Assembly: GCF_042432825.1 (NCBI RefSeq)
Contig: NZ_JBHLWN010000021.1
Location: forward strand, 68,564-132,563
Length of the DNA stretch: 64,000 bases
Direction: 5' to 3'
Source: Gordoniibacillus chartarius
GTDB lineage: Bacteria; Bacillota; Bacilli; Paenibacillales; NBRC-103111
Positions 50,087-59,247 of the stretch are shown one piece after another. The notes under the pieces were generated by a model. That model had not been told where the DNA came from. It ran no database searches and saw nothing but the letters and a program-made list of their open reading frames with translations. The first letter of the stretch is position 1, and every line of letters starts with the position of its first letter. Made by a program: the position numbers and the translations under genes.

Positions 50087-52213
50087 TCATCCAATCCCCC
50101 TGTTCCGCCATTCGCCCCCGGCCTGCAGCGGCACTTCCACGACTACGGTCGTCCCTTCGCCTTCGCTGCTCTCTACACGTATCCCGTAGCAGCTGCCGAA
50201 CATATGAACGAGCCGCAGCTGCAAGTTATGCAGCCCGATGCCGCGCCGCTGCCGGAAATCCGCCGTTTCGGCCCCCGCTGCCGCCGCCTCAGCCGTCGCC
50301 TTGACCGCCTCGCCCCGCGCTTCCCCGGCGAGCGACTGCTCCAGTCCCCGGAGCACATCGTCCTCCATCCCGACGCCGTTATCCTCCACTACGATTTCGA
50401 GCCCGTGCACGCCGCCTCTTGCATATACGCGCAGTAAGCCGTTGCGCTGGCGCAGCGGCTCCAAACCGTGCTTCACCGCATTCTCGATGATGGGCTGGAG
50501 CGTCATCTTGGGCAGACGGATGTCCATCCACTTCTCCTCAACATCAATATCGGCCGTAAAACGCCCTTCCAGCCGATTCTCAATAATCGTCAAGTAGTGC
50601 CTCACCTGCGTCAGCTCATCGCGCAGCATCGCATCGGCGTTGTCCTCCCAAGACGAGCTGTAGCGGAACAAATGTGACAGAGACAGCACGACCTTGCCAA
50701 GTCTGTCATTTTCCTTCTCGTCCAGCATCCAATAAATCATGTCCAGCGTGTTATACAGAAAATGCGGATTCACCTGCGACTGCAGCGCTTGAAGCTGCGC
50801 ATTCTTCTCCGAAATGGACGACAGCCGCACGCGGTCGATCAGCTCGTCCATCCGCTGCACCATCTGGTTAAAAGAAGAAACCAAAATATTGATCTCTTCG
50901 TAGGACTTCACCTTGAGCTCCCCGCGGAAATTGCCCATCTCCACCTTCTTCATCTCGCTGATGAGCCTCTTAAGCGGCCAGGAAATCGTCCGAGAAATGA
51001 AGGTGGCCAGCGCCGTAGCGAGCACAATGAGCACCGAGGCGACGATGAGCAGAAAACGTCTCGTCTGCTCCAGCTCGACATTGAGGTCGGAATCCGGCGT
51101 CATGCTGACGATCGTCCAATCGGCCAGCGCCGGCTTCGCGGCGACGACCAGTTGGTCCGGCCGCTGGCTGACAACAACCTGCCCGTCCCGCAGCTGCGGC
51201 CGCTTGCCGTCCGTCCACTCCCCGGCAGCCGATGGCCGCACAGTCCCGCCGCTCGCCGTTGCGGAGTCGGAGCCCATACCGCTTCCAGTACCTGCAATTG
51301 CGCCGGAACCGGAACCTGCAATTGCCCCTGCACTTGCACTTGCACTTGCACTTGCACTTGCACTTGCACTTGCACTTGCACTTGCACTTGCACTTGCATT
51401 TGCCCCTGCACTTGCCCATGCACCATCAGCTTCGGCACCACTCGCACCCGAACCTACGCCTGTATCAGCTCTCGTATCGGCTCCCGCACGAGCCCCTGAA
51501 TCAACACCGGCCGCGGCTCCCGCTACAGCCACAGTCCGCCCCTCAGCGTCAACCACGACGACCTCGCTGTGTTCGCCAAGCCGCATATTATCGAGTCCGG
51601 CGACGATCGCCGCCGCATCGACCTCGATCAGCACGACGCCGATCGTCCGCTGCTCAAGCAGGTCGTACAGCTGCCGTCCGTACGAGAACACCTGCCGCTT
51701 CTGCGTCGGGTCGATCAGCGACCCGTCGTGGACGCCGAGCCAAACGAGCTCGCCGTTCGATTGCCGCAAGCGGGCGTACCACTCCGACCTCCCGTAGTTC
51801 TCGTCAATGGCGCCCAGGTAGTTTTCGTAGCTGTACACCGCACCGTCCGGCGAGATGACGTGCAGACCGACCACGTCTTCGCGCGAATAGTACAGCGTCG
51901 CCAAAATATTCGTAATCGTCCGTTCGTTAATCGCTTTTACCGCGGCGTCCGAGGCAGGCCGGGTCAGCAGCCTCTGGATATCGAAGTTATTCATCACCGA
52001 TTTCGTGATGCTGTCGTAGCCCTTCAGCAGCAAATCGAACAGCTGCACCGTCTGGGACGCATTCTTCTCGGCGATGCTCCCGATTTTCTCATGAAACTGG
52101 GTCGTCGTCCGGTCATAATACAAATAACTGGCAATCAGCAGCATCCCCAGCATCGAAAACAGGAATAAGAGAAAGAGCCGGGTCCGGATCGTACGCAGAC
52201 CGAAGCGCATCAT
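50087..52213 (-). CDS. Sensor histidine kinase (YesM-like) with Ala-Ser repeat insert
   Basis: About 708 residues. Membrane helix near residues 11-32, extracellular sensor domain (dCache-like, YSREDVVGLHVISPDGAVYSYE near 100), a long Ala/Gly/Ser-rich insert between about 225 and 330, second helix near 375-395, HAMP, then the His_kinase domain with VNPHFLYNTLDMIYWML near 475 and a C-terminal ATPase (VEDNGVGMEDD). The insert contains an Ala-Ser dipeptide run encoded by the microsatellite at 51331-51396. Start at 52213 has AGGAG 8 bases upstream; the open frame is 12 codons longer. It probably senses a sugar or its binding protein at the surface. Confidence 0.93.
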   Translation of the reverse strand: MMRFGLRTIRTRLFLLFLFSMLGMLLIASYLYYDRTTTQFHEKIGSIAEKNASQTVQLFDLLLKGYDSITKSVMNNFDIQRLLTRPASDAAVKAINERTITNILATLYYSREDVVGLHVISPDGAVYSYENYLGAIDENYGRSEWYARLRQSNGELVWLGVHDGSLIDPTQKRQVFSYGRQLYDLLEQRTIGVVLIEVDAAAIVAGLDNMRLGEHSEVVVVDAEGRTVAVAGAAAGVDSGARAGADTRADTGVGSGASGAEADGAWASAGANASASASASASASASASASASASAGAIAGSGSGAIAGTGSGMGSDSATASGGTVRPSAAGEWTDGKRPQLRDGQVVVSQRPDQLVVAAKPALADWTIVSMTPDSDLNVELEQTRRFLLIVASVLIVLATALATFISRTISWPLKRLISEMKKVEMGNFRGELKVKSYEEINILVSSFNQMVQRMDELIDRVRLSSISEKNAQLQALQSQVNPHFLYNTLDMIYWMLDEKENDRLGKVVLSLSHLFRYSSSWEDNADAMLRDELTQVRHYLTIIENRLEGRFTADIDVEEKWMDIRLPKMTLQPIIENAVKHGLEPLRQRNGLLRVYARGGVHGLEIVVEDNGVGMEDDVLRGLEQSLAGEARGEAVKATAEAAAAGAETADFRQRRGIGLHNLQLRLVHMFGSCYGIRVESSEGEGTTVVVEVPLQAGGEWRNRGIG
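51331..51396. repeat. Hexanucleotide microsatellite, 11 units
   Basis: Eleven perfect tandem copies of CACTTG (GCAAGT codons for Ala-Ser on the coding strand), followed by one imperfect CATTTG and flanked by related GC-rich repeats. It lies in frame inside the kinase sensor region, and length change would not shift the frame. Confidence 0.98.
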
Positions 52214-52273
52214 GATGCAGGCTCCTTTCGCCCGGCGTGCGGGCTTCAACTTATTCCTATCGTATCACAATCG

Positions 52274-53107
52274 TCAACCTTTGACCGCTCCTGCGGCTAT
52301 CCCCTTCGTAATACGCTGCGACAAGACGAAGTAGAGCGCTACGACAGGCGCCGCCCCCATAACCAGAAACGCTCCGATCGCGCCGTAGTTCGTATTGTAC
52401 TGGCTGACGAAGCTGTTGATACCGAACGGCAGCGTCTTCAGCTTCTGCGAGGAGATGAACGTGGCCGCGAGAATATACTCGTTCCAAATCGAAATGAACG
52501 TGAGAATGCATACGGTCATAATCGGCGGCACAAGCAGCGGCAAAATAATCGAGTAAAACGTCCGGTACGTCCCCGCCCCGTCCATCACCGCCGACTCCTC
52601 CATCTCATGCGGCACCGTCTTCAGAAATCCGCTGAGAATAAACACCGCAATCGGTACGGAGAACGCCACATAAGGCAGGATCAGCGACAGACGCGTGTTG
52701 AGGATCCCGAGATTTTTAAAGATCAGCATCAAGGGCAGCAGCGTCGCCTGAAGCGGAATCATCATCCCGAGCAGGAACAGCAGCATGACGAGCTGCCCGT
52801 ACTTCCAGCGGAACCGCGTAATCGCGTAGGCCGACATTGCGGCCAGCACGACGACGCACACCATCGTAATAGACGTGATCAGCACGCTGTTGCCGAGGTA
52901 CGTCATGAAGCCGCCGCCGGCATAAGCATCCTTATAGTTGACCCACTGCGGGATGCTGGGCAAAGCGAAAAAGCTGCCGGACAAAATCTCCTCGTTCGTC
53001 TTCAGCGAATAGGTCACGAGCCAGACGAGCGGATACAGCTGCGTGACGAGGAGCACAGACAGCAGAAGCCACACCAGACTTTTCGATATCGTGAATTTGC
53101 GTGTCAT
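52274..53107 (-). CDS. Carbohydrate ABC transporter permease (MalG-like)
   Basis: A 277-residue inner permease subunit with six helices and the EAA motif EESAVMDGAGTYRTFYSIILPLLVPP near 168-193 that contacts the ATPase. It belongs to the sugar CUT1 group. It is the third gene of the transporter (binding protein, MalF-like, MalG-like); no ATPase gene is present, so a shared MsmX-type ATPase probably serves it. The kinase gene follows 60 bases later on the same strand. Confidence 0.94.
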   Translation of the reverse strand: MTRKFTISKSLVWLLLSVLLVTQLYPLVWLVTYSLKTNEEILSGSFFALPSIPQWVNYKDAYAGGGFMTYLGNSVLITSITMVCVVVLAAMSAYAITRFRWKYGQLVMLLFLLGMMIPLQATLLPLMLIFKNLGILNTRLSLILPYVAFSVPIAVFILSGFLKTVPHEMEESAVMDGAGTYRTFYSIILPLLVPPIMTVCILTFISIWNEYILAATFISSQKLKTLPFGINSFVSQYNTNYGAIGAFLVMGAAPVVALYFVLSQRITKGIAAGAVKG

Positions 53108-53120
53108 CCGGGCATCCTCC

Positions 53121-54011
53121 TCACATCAGCCGGTTCTCGATCCGGCGGAACACTTCGTTAATAATGACGGTTGCAATCAGACATACGGCGACAAGAACGG
53201 TTGCCAGCGCACTGCCGTAGCCGTATTTCAGCGACAGGAACGACATGCTGTACATATGCGAGGCGATCACGTCGGTCGCATGCGCCGGGCCGCCGCCGGT
53301 CATGACCCAGATCAGCTCGAACGACTGCAGGGAGCCGATGAAGGCGAGGACGAGCGAAATTTTGAAAATCGGCACGACGAGCGGCAGCGTAATGTACCGG
53401 TCCGCCTTCCACCCGTCCGCACCGTCGATACGCGCCGCCTCGTAGATGTCCTGCGGAATGTTCTGCACGCCGGTGAATTGGATGAGTACGTGATAGCCGA
53501 GATACTGCCAGATGGCGACGAAATATAAAGCGAACATCGCAATCTCCGGCTCGGTCAGCCACGAACGGGTCCAGTCATCCAGGCCGAACGTGATCAGCAT
53601 TTGGTTCAGCATGCCCCCAAGGGAGGCGGGGTTGTAGATCGTCTTCCACAGCTGGCCGATGATGACGACGGAAAGTATAACCGGCAGGAAGTAGCTCGAC
53701 ACGAGAAAATTCGGACGCCGCACGTACCTACTGAGCAAAATCGCCACGAACAGCGCGACCGGAATTTCCAGCATCGACACGAGCGCGAACACCAGAGAAT
53801 GCTCTACGGCAGGCCAAAACAACGGGTCGGCTGTGAACATCGTCTTGAAATTGTCGAGCCCGACGAAGGTGGACATCCCGATACCGTTGGACTCGAACAT
53901 CGCATTGTACACAGAGAACGCAATCGGCACGAAAACAAGTCCGATATACAGCAGCAGGCACGGCAGCACGAAGACCGCTATCGTACGCATAGGCACTTTC
54001 AGCACATTCAC
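53121..54011 (-). CDS. Carbohydrate ABC transporter permease (MalF-like)
   Basis: A 296-residue CUT1-type permease with six helices and the EAA motif YEAARIDGADGWKADRYITLPLVVP near 192. I start at GTG 54011 (MNVLKVPMRTIAV), with GAGGTG 6 bases upstream; the longer open frame would run through the stem-loop and has no ribosome site. It partners with the MalG-like subunit, 13 bases downstream. Confidence 0.93.
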   Translation of the reverse strand: MNVLKVPMRTIAVFVLPCLLLYIGLVFVPIAFSVYNAMFESNGIGMSTFVGLDNFKTMFTADPLFWPAVEHSLVFALVSMLEIPVALFVAILLSRYVRRPNFLVSSYFLPVILSVVIIGQLWKTIYNPASLGGMLNQMLITFGLDDWTRSWLTEPEIAMFALYFVAIWQYLGYHVLIQFTGVQNIPQDIYEAARIDGADGWKADRYITLPLVVPIFKISLVLAFIGSLQSFELIWVMTGGGPAHATDVIASHMYSMSFLSLKYGYGSALATVLVAVCLIATVIINEVFRRIENRLM

Positions 54012-54064
54012 AGCATTCACCTCTTTCGCGTCACTAGGTATTGGCGAAAAAAATTCGATGCAGG

Positions 54065-54082
54065 GGGAGCCTCGCGGCTCCC
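54065..54082 (-). terminator. Stem-loop between binding-protein and permease genes
   Basis: GGGAGCC-TCGC-GGCTCCC directly after the binding-protein stop. Such intercistronic hairpins commonly reduce or stabilise expression so that the binding protein is made in excess. There is no T tract, so it is not a full terminator. Confidence 0.6.
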
Positions 54083-54103
54083 GCCCCATCGAACGGTCGA
54101 GAC

Positions 54104-55471
54104 TTACTTATTGTTGGCCTCAAAAGCCGTTTGATGTTCTTTGGCCACGTCTTTCGGATCGACTTTCTTTACGAAGATGTTCTGAATGCTCGTCAGGTGC
54201 GCCTGCGAAGTACCCGGGTTCATCGTGTTGTCGAAGGAGAGATCTCCGCCCTTCACGCCTTTGAACAGTTCGAATACGGAGATGGCCAGATCGGAGTAGC
54301 CTGCCGCCTTCAGATCGGCGTCGAAGTTTTGCGCGAGGCCGACCGCATTTTTGTTGTTAAACTGCTCTTTCGGGAAGTTCAGCATGAAGTAGTTCAGGAA
54401 TTCCTTCGTTTCTTTCAGGTGCTTGCTGTTTGCGGACACTGCAAACGCGCTGCCCGGCGCGAGCATGAATTCGTCCGGATTGCCTTTGCCGCCTACCGTC
54501 GGGAACTTGAATGCGCCGATCTTGCCCTTCACCGAGGAATCGTCGATCGCTCCGGTCGCCCAGGTGCCCATGAAGTACATGGCCGCCTTGCCGGTCTTGA
54601 ACAAATTCTCGCCGGCGTTGTAGTCCATCGACGTTGCGCCTTCCTGGAACGCGCCGGCTTGGACGAGATCCTGGAACTTGCTGACCGCATCCGTGAAAGC
54701 CGGGTCATTGAACGTCTTCTTCTTCTCGCTTACATCCTTCAGGAAGCCCGGGCCGCTCGTGCGGAGCAGAATGTTCATGAACAGGAACGAACCGGTCCAG
54801 GAGTCCTTCTCGCCGATAACCATCGGCTGAATTTTCTTCTCCTTCAGCTTCTTGACGACATCGATCATCTCTTCATACGTCTTCGGCACTTCGACGCCCG
54901 CTTGCGCGAACAGCTCCTTGTTGTAGTACACGACAGCGATGTTGTTGCCGTCCGGCAGCGCGTACACGTTGTTATTGAACGTATACCAATCCAGAATTCC
55001 TTTCTGGAACGTGGCTTTTAGGCCGTTTTGATCCAGCATGTCGTTCAGCGGCGCCAGGAGGCCTGCGTCGACGAACGGCTTCATCTGAGCAGCCGGGTTC
55101 ACGATCGTAATGTCCGGCACCTCTTTGGCTGCGGCTTGCGTCTTTAGCTTGATTTTCTGCTGGTCGGTGTTCAGGGAGTCGAGCTCGATCTTCACGTTCG
55201 GATGTGCAGCCTGGTAATCGGCGACGATCTTCTTGAGCGTCTTGGCCGAAGGCGTAGCCGGATCGACGTAGATGTTCTGGAAGGTAATGGTGACCGGCTG
55301 GTCTTTCTTCTCCGTCTTAGCGGCGTCTCCGCCTGCCGCCGGCGTTGCTTGGTTAGCGCTTCCATTGCTGGCCGTCGCACCGCTGCCGGAGCTTCCGGCG
55401 CTTCCGCAGGCTGCCAGGCTGAGCGAGAGCAGACCGGCGAGGGTGAATTGCACGATTTTCAACGGTTTCAT
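54104..55471 (-). CDS. Sugar ABC transporter substrate-binding lipoprotein
   Basis: A 455-residue extracellular solute-binding protein of family 1. Signal with lipobox (LSLAAC-G) ends at Cys22, followed by a Ser/Gly-rich linker and the mature domain with WYTFNNNVYALPDGNNIAVVYYNKELF near 160 and AAMYFMGTWATGAI near 298. It binds an oligosaccharide and feeds the two permeases downstream. A promoter TTGCCG-17-CATAAT (55508-55536, minus strand) lies upstream. Probably controlled by the YesM/YesN-type pair encoded after it. Confidence 0.94.
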   Translation of the reverse strand: MKPLKIVQFTLAGLLSLSLAACGSAGSSGSGATASNGSANQATPAAGGDAAKTEKKDQPVTITFQNIYVDPATPSAKTLKKIVADYQAAHPNVKIELDSLNTDQQKIKLKTQAAAKEVPDITIVNPAAQMKPFVDAGLLAPLNDMLDQNGLKATFQKGILDWYTFNNNVYALPDGNNIAVVYYNKELFAQAGVEVPKTYEEMIDVVKKLKEKKIQPMVIGEKDSWTGSFLFMNILLRTSGPGFLKDVSEKKKTFNDPAFTDAVSKFQDLVQAGAFQEGATSMDYNAGENLFKTGKAAMYFMGTWATGAIDDSSVKGKIGAFKFPTVGGKGNPDEFMLAPGSAFAVSANSKHLKETKEFLNYFMLNFPKEQFNNKNAVGLAQNFDADLKAAGYSDLAISVFELFKGVKGGDLSFDNTMNPGTSQAHLTSIQNIFVKKVDPKDVAKEHQTAFEANNK

Positions 55472-55614
55472 CGGTTTTTTATCCCCCTAAATGGTTGATG
55501 TAGCCTTATTATGGAACAATATAGGGGTAGCGGCAATGTGCGAAATTAAGAAGTGAGGTTTGCATTTTTAAGGTAACGAACCGGGGCTGCCACAAGCTCC
55601 GCAAAGGAGATGCC

Positions 55615-56391
55615 ATGTCCAACATCACCGCCAAAGATACTCCGCGGTACCCGCGCCTCAAGATGTCGACCTTCAACGCCACGATTTTGCGTATGCGCAA
55701 TCCCTACGTTCAGATGTGGTGGTCCGCGGCGCTGCCCGGTTTCGGCCATCTCATGCTGGGCAAATATTTGCAGGGCTTCATCCTGGTCGGGTGGGAGTTC
55801 TTCGCCAATATGCACGCCAGTCTCAACCAGGCGATCTATATGTCGATGGTCGGCGATTTCGATGGAGCCAAGGCGACACTGAATCTGCATTGGGCGCTGC
55901 TGTACATTTCGGTGTATGTGTTCACAATATGGGACGTTTATGCCCGGACGATCGATTTGAACAAGGTAACGCTGGCGGCCATTCGGAGCAACGCCCCGAT
56001 TAATCCGATGAACATCGGAACCCTCGGGATACATGGCTTGCGGCCGGTCAAGCAGTGGCTCACCATTTTCTTGACCTTATTCATGCCCGGACTGGGACAG
56101 CTGTACCTGCAAAGCTTAATGACCGGTATTTTTTCCATTTCGTTATGGCTGGCTGCCTGCTATTATTCGAACTTTCCGATAGCCGTCGTTCTTACGTTGA
56201 CAGGACGGGTAGCCGAGGTATCCCGGATCGTCGATATGCAGTGGATTTTGTTTTTGCCATCGCTCTATTGCTTCGCTCTGTACGATGCGCTGGCCTCCAG
56301 CATAACGGTGAACCGGATATACGAAACCGAGCTGGGCGAGCATCTGAAGCGGAAGCATCAGCAAACCGACCAATTCAACATGCCAATATGA
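55615..56391 (+). CDS. Conserved membrane protein of unknown function
   Basis: A 258-residue protein with roughly six hydrophobic helices. Two similar segments, SAALPGFGHLMLGKYLQGFILVGWE near 38 and FLTLFMPGLGQLYLQSLMTGIFSISLW near 152, look like an internal duplication resembling TM2-like hairpins (PGxGxxYLxxxxxG). The C-terminus is charged and cytosolic. The start has AAAGGAG 6 bases upstream. It is divergent from the sugar-binding lipoprotein gene and followed after 16 bases by another membrane protein, likely co-transcribed. I do not recognise a named family. Confidence 0.72.
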   Translation: MSNITAKDTPRYPRLKMSTFNATILRMRNPYVQMWWSAALPGFGHLMLGKYLQGFILVGWEFFANMHASLNQAIYMSMVGDFDGAKATLNLHWALLYISVYVFTIWDVYARTIDLNKVTLAAIRSNAPINPMNIGTLGIHGLRPVKQWLTIFLTLFMPGLGQLYLQSLMTGIFSISLWLAACYYSNFPIAVVLTLTGRVAEVSRIVDMQWILFLPSLYCFALYDALASSITVNRIYETELGEHLKRKHQQTDQFNMPI

Positions 56392-56407
56392 GAACGGGGA
56401 ATGAACG

Positions 56408-56881
56408 ATGCATCTTGTCGTCAGCTTCAAGTATTCGTTTAATTTGGAGCTTGCCATGAGCGAGCTGAAGAAATATGGCTACGGCGAGGAGAAGGTACTG
56501 GCGATCCCGATGCAGCCTTTTCACCGCTCTTCGACGTTAACCGATATGGTGTCCGAGGATTCCGCCTCACTGTTCGATATCGGGCTCGTACTCGGCACCA
56601 TCGGCATGCTTCTAGGCGTCATCTACGGGAATCTGCTGACCTTGGGACCGGTGCTTTGGGGACTGTTCGGACTGCTTTTAGGCGGCGGAATAGGGATCCT
56701 CATCCAGATTTTGATTTATCAGAAGAAGAAGCGAACCTGGATGCTTCCCGCTCATCGTCAGGTGATTCTGATGATTCGTTTGGACGAGCAGGATCGGATT
56801 TACGAATTGGAGGAGATCTTGAAACCGTACGAGCCGACCGGGATGGCGACGGTGGAAGGGCGACGCGGGGACAACATTTGA
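56408..56881 (+). CDS. Small membrane protein of unknown function
   Basis: A 157-residue protein: an N-terminal alpha+beta segment (MHLVVSFKYSFNLELAMSEL, a ferredoxin-like beginning), two glycine-rich helices (SLFDIGLVLGTIGMLLGVIY; VLWGLFGLLLGGGIGILIQI), and a C-terminal soluble strand-helix region (QVILMIRLDEQDRIYELEEI). The layout is like small DUF1269/YhfG-type regulatory membrane proteins. ACGGGGAATG precedes the ATG. Probably an operon with the preceding gene. Confidence 0.7.
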   Translation: MHLVVSFKYSFNLELAMSELKKYGYGEEKVLAIPMQPFHRSSTLTDMVSEDSASLFDIGLVLGTIGMLLGVIYGNLLTLGPVLWGLFGLLLGGGIGILIQILIYQKKKRTWMLPAHRQVILMIRLDEQDRIYELEEILKPYEPTGMATVEGRRGDNI

Positions 56882-56989
56882 TTCAGGCTGCCTGCGGGGA
56901 GTTATTCGTCCGCCATTTCCCCGCCCACGTCAGCTTATTTTCTGGCTGCATCCCGAAATCGGGACAAATTCCCCGGCGGAGACAGCGAA

Positions 56990-57026
56990 AAAGCCGGACC
57001 CTCAGGTAACCCTCAGGTCCGGCTTA
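56990..57026 (-). terminator. Bidirectional stem-loop between convergent genes
   Basis: A perfect 10-bp stem AAGCCGGACC / GGTCCGGCTT. On the minus strand it continues into TTTTT, terminating the glycosyltransferase gene whose stop is 7 bases away. Confidence 0.8.
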
Positions 57027-57032
57027 ATGACG

Positions 57033-58175
57033 TTATACGGACTGCAGCAGCCTGCTCTCCAGCGACCGGATGACGTCCTTCACAATCGTTTCGGCGGCGC
57101 TGCCGGACGGCAGGAACGACATGCCCCGCTTCATCGCCCGGCCAATCTCGGGATCGGCCAGGAATTGCAAGATTTGCGCAGCCAAATCGTCCGCACTAAG
57201 CGCGATGCTGGCCGCCCCCTTCGCCTGAAGGAACAGCGCGTTCTCCTTTTCCTGGCCGCGGAACGGCTTATAGATGAAGATCGGCAGCCGAAGGGTCAGC
57301 GCTTCCGTCAGCGTCAGGCCCCCGGCCTTGGTCACGATACAGGAGGACGCCGCCATCAGCTCGTGGATCCGGTCGACGAAGCCGAAGATGTGCACATGCG
57401 GATGATACCCGTGCGTAGCCTCGAGCCGCTGGCGCAGCTTCTCGTTGCGGCCGCAGACGACCGCCAGCTGGCAGCCTCCCGCTTCGAGCAGCGTATAAAT
57501 CATTTGATCCAGGTGGTGAAGCACCCCGTAGGAGCCCGCCGAGATCAGCACGAGCTTCTTCTCCTTGTCGAATCGCTCCGTGATGCCGCTTCTCACCGCG
57601 GGAATAGATGCCGTCTGATGGAACGCCTCGCGGACCGGGATGCCGCTGACCTCGATGCGCTCGGGCTTGAAGCCCTTCAGCGCCATCTCCAGCCGCAGCT
57701 CTGGAGCGCCGACGTAATATTTGTACGTGTCGGGATGGAACCAGCGCGCATGCAGGGCATAATCGGTTACAATCGTGAACGTTGGAATGCCGTGCTCCCT
57801 CCCGAGCTCCGGCGCGGCGCCGAACGGGAACGTGTTGATGATCGCATCGGGCCTCTCGAGCTCCACGATCTCTTTCAGCTTCTTCCGCCCCAAATAGTTG
57901 AACGCCTTGCCCCACGTGCCGTCCGGCTTCGTATCGCGGGTCATATAATAGGTCCAGCCATAATAATCCAGTCCGTATTTGGACGACTTCGTACTCTTCA
58001 AATACAATGTCGACGTAATGGAATGCAGCAGCGGGTGGGCTTCCTTCATCAAATCGATGATGCTGACATCCTTCATCCCCTCCGAATAAAGCCGCTGCTG
58101 CAGCGAGCGCGCCGCCTGAATATGGCCCTCTCCGTAACTGGCTGTTAGAATCATAAGCTTTGGACTACGCTTCAT
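57033..58175 (-). CDS. MGDG synthase/UgtP-like glycosyltransferase
   Basis: A 380-residue GT28-type glycosyltransferase. The N-terminal MILTASYGEGHIQAARSLQQ (residues 8-27) is the lipid-acceptor loop of the MGDG synthase family, and the C-terminal donor-binding motif is CIVTKAGGLTLTEALTLRLPI near 280-300. UgtP of Bacillus makes di- or triglucosyl diacylglycerol, the anchor of lipoteichoic acid. The donor sugar cannot be read. It is transcribed alone, with a terminator just after the stop. Confidence 0.9.
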   Translation of the reverse strand: MKRSPKLMILTASYGEGHIQAARSLQQRLYSEGMKDVSIIDLMKEAHPLLHSITSTLYLKSTKSSKYGLDYYGWTYYMTRDTKPDGTWGKAFNYLGRKKLKEIVELERPDAIINTFPFGAAPELGREHGIPTFTIVTDYALHARWFHPDTYKYYVGAPELRLEMALKGFKPERIEVSGIPVREAFHQTASIPAVRSGITERFDKEKKLVLISAGSYGVLHHLDQMIYTLLEAGGCQLAVVCGRNEKLRQRLEATHGYHPHVHIFGFVDRIHELMAASSCIVTKAGGLTLTEALTLRLPIFIYKPFRGQEKENALFLQAKGAASIALSADDLAAQILQFLADPEIGRAMKRGMSFLPSGSAAETIVKDVIRSLESRLLQSV

Positions 58176-58389
58176 AGAAGTGGCCGCCTCCTCTGCATAC
58201 GGGCACCGATGTCCCGTCCAATCCCTGTATAAATATATTGCGCATATATTGGGTCTAGCTCTATTTTTTTCATTCGCGTTTGCAGGAATACGTGATATGG
58301 TCTACGGCATACCTCACCATTATCGCAACGAAATATTAACCCCATATTAATTTCGCCTGAAAAAATGTGACGCTTTCCCGAAAACGGGC

Positions 58390-58420
58390 ACAAGCCCCGG
58401 AATCGTTCGCCGAGGCTTGT
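58390..58420 (-). terminator. Stem-loop after ppsR
   Basis: ACAAGCC-CGG pairs with CCG-GGCTTGT, about 27 bases past the ppsR stop. There is no strong T tract on either side, so this is a weak candidate. The remaining 58176-58389 is an AT-rich upstream region of the glycosyltransferase gene with no other gene visible. Confidence 0.4.
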
Positions 58421-58446
58421 TCATCGGTTGTTCGGTGCTGCTCCAA

Positions 58447-59247
58447 TTATGATAAATATCCCATGATAATGCCGGCGGTTTCTTCAATCGCTTTGTTCGT
58501 AACGTTCACGACCGGGCAGCCGAGCTGCTGCATAAGCCCGTGCGCGTAGTCGAGTTCTTCCGTAATTCGCTGCATCGTCGCATATTTGGAGCCGTCCGGG
58601 AGGCCGATCACTTTCAGCCGCTCCATACGGATCCTCAGCGCGTATTCCGCATCCATGGTCAAGCCGATGATGCGTTCCGCTGGGATTTTGAACAGCTCCG
58701 CAGGCGGCTTCACTTCAGGCATGATCGGCAAATTCGCCACCTTGATCCCTTTGTGCGCCAGAAAAATGCTCAGCGGCGTCTTCGACGTCCGCGATATGCC
58801 GACCAGCACGATCTGCGCCGACAGCATGCCGCGAGCGTCCCGGCCGTCGTCATACTTGACGGCGAATTCAATAGCCTCGACGCGGCGGAAATACTCTGCG
58901 TCCATCTCATGCAGCAGTCCCGGCTGACGCTTCGGCGCATCGCCGAACGTTTCGACGAACGCCTGCATCATCGGCCCCATCAGATCGACGGTGCGGACCC
59001 CGAGACGGACGGATTCAGCCTTCATCATCTCGCGCAGCTCCGGCTGGACAAGCGTGTACGAGACGAAGCCGCCGGTCTGCGCCGCCTCTTCCATGATACG
59101 CCGAATATCATCCTCGTGCCGGAGCTGGCCGAACCGCTTGATCTTGGCGTTCACACCGGGAAACTGGCGAAGCGTGGCCTGGGCGACCGCATCCGCCGTC
59201 TCTCCCGTAGAGTCCGAGCATATGTAAATCAGGTGAAGTTTACTCAT
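58447..59247 (-). CDS. ppsR: Pyruvate, phosphate dikinase regulatory protein (kinase/pyrophosphorylase)
   Basis: About 266 residues of the DUF299 family (YqfL in Bacillus), which phosphorylates PPDK or PEP synthase with ADP and dephosphorylates it with phosphate. Visible are the N-terminal CSDSTGETADAVAQATLRQF near 10-29 and the nucleotide-loop VGISRTSKTPLSIFLAHKG near 153-171. The start at 59247 has GGAGGTGG upstream and overlaps the ccpN stop by 8 bases (ATGAGTAA), the conserved ccpN-ppsR coupling. It links gluconeogenic PEP formation to CcpN control. Confidence 0.95.
   Translation of the reverse strand: MSKLHLIYICSDSTGETADAVAQATLRQFPGVNAKIKRFGQLRHEDDIRRIMEEAAQTGGFVSYTLVQPELREMMKAESVRLGVRTVDLMGPMMQAFVETFGDAPKRQPGLLHEMDAEYFRRVEAIEFAVKYDDGRDARGMLSAQIVLVGISRTSKTPLSIFLAHKGIKVANLPIMPEVKPPAELFKIPAERIIGLTMDAEYALRIRMERLKVIGLPDGSKYATMQRITEELDYAHGLMQQLGCPVVNVTNKAIEETAGIIMGYLS

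Noticed and set aside
51232..51858. His-Leu repeat protein on the plus strand over the kinase microsatellite
   Set aside because: It is the complementary-strand reading of the CACTTG repeat; there is no start signal and the kinase frame is conserved on both sides.
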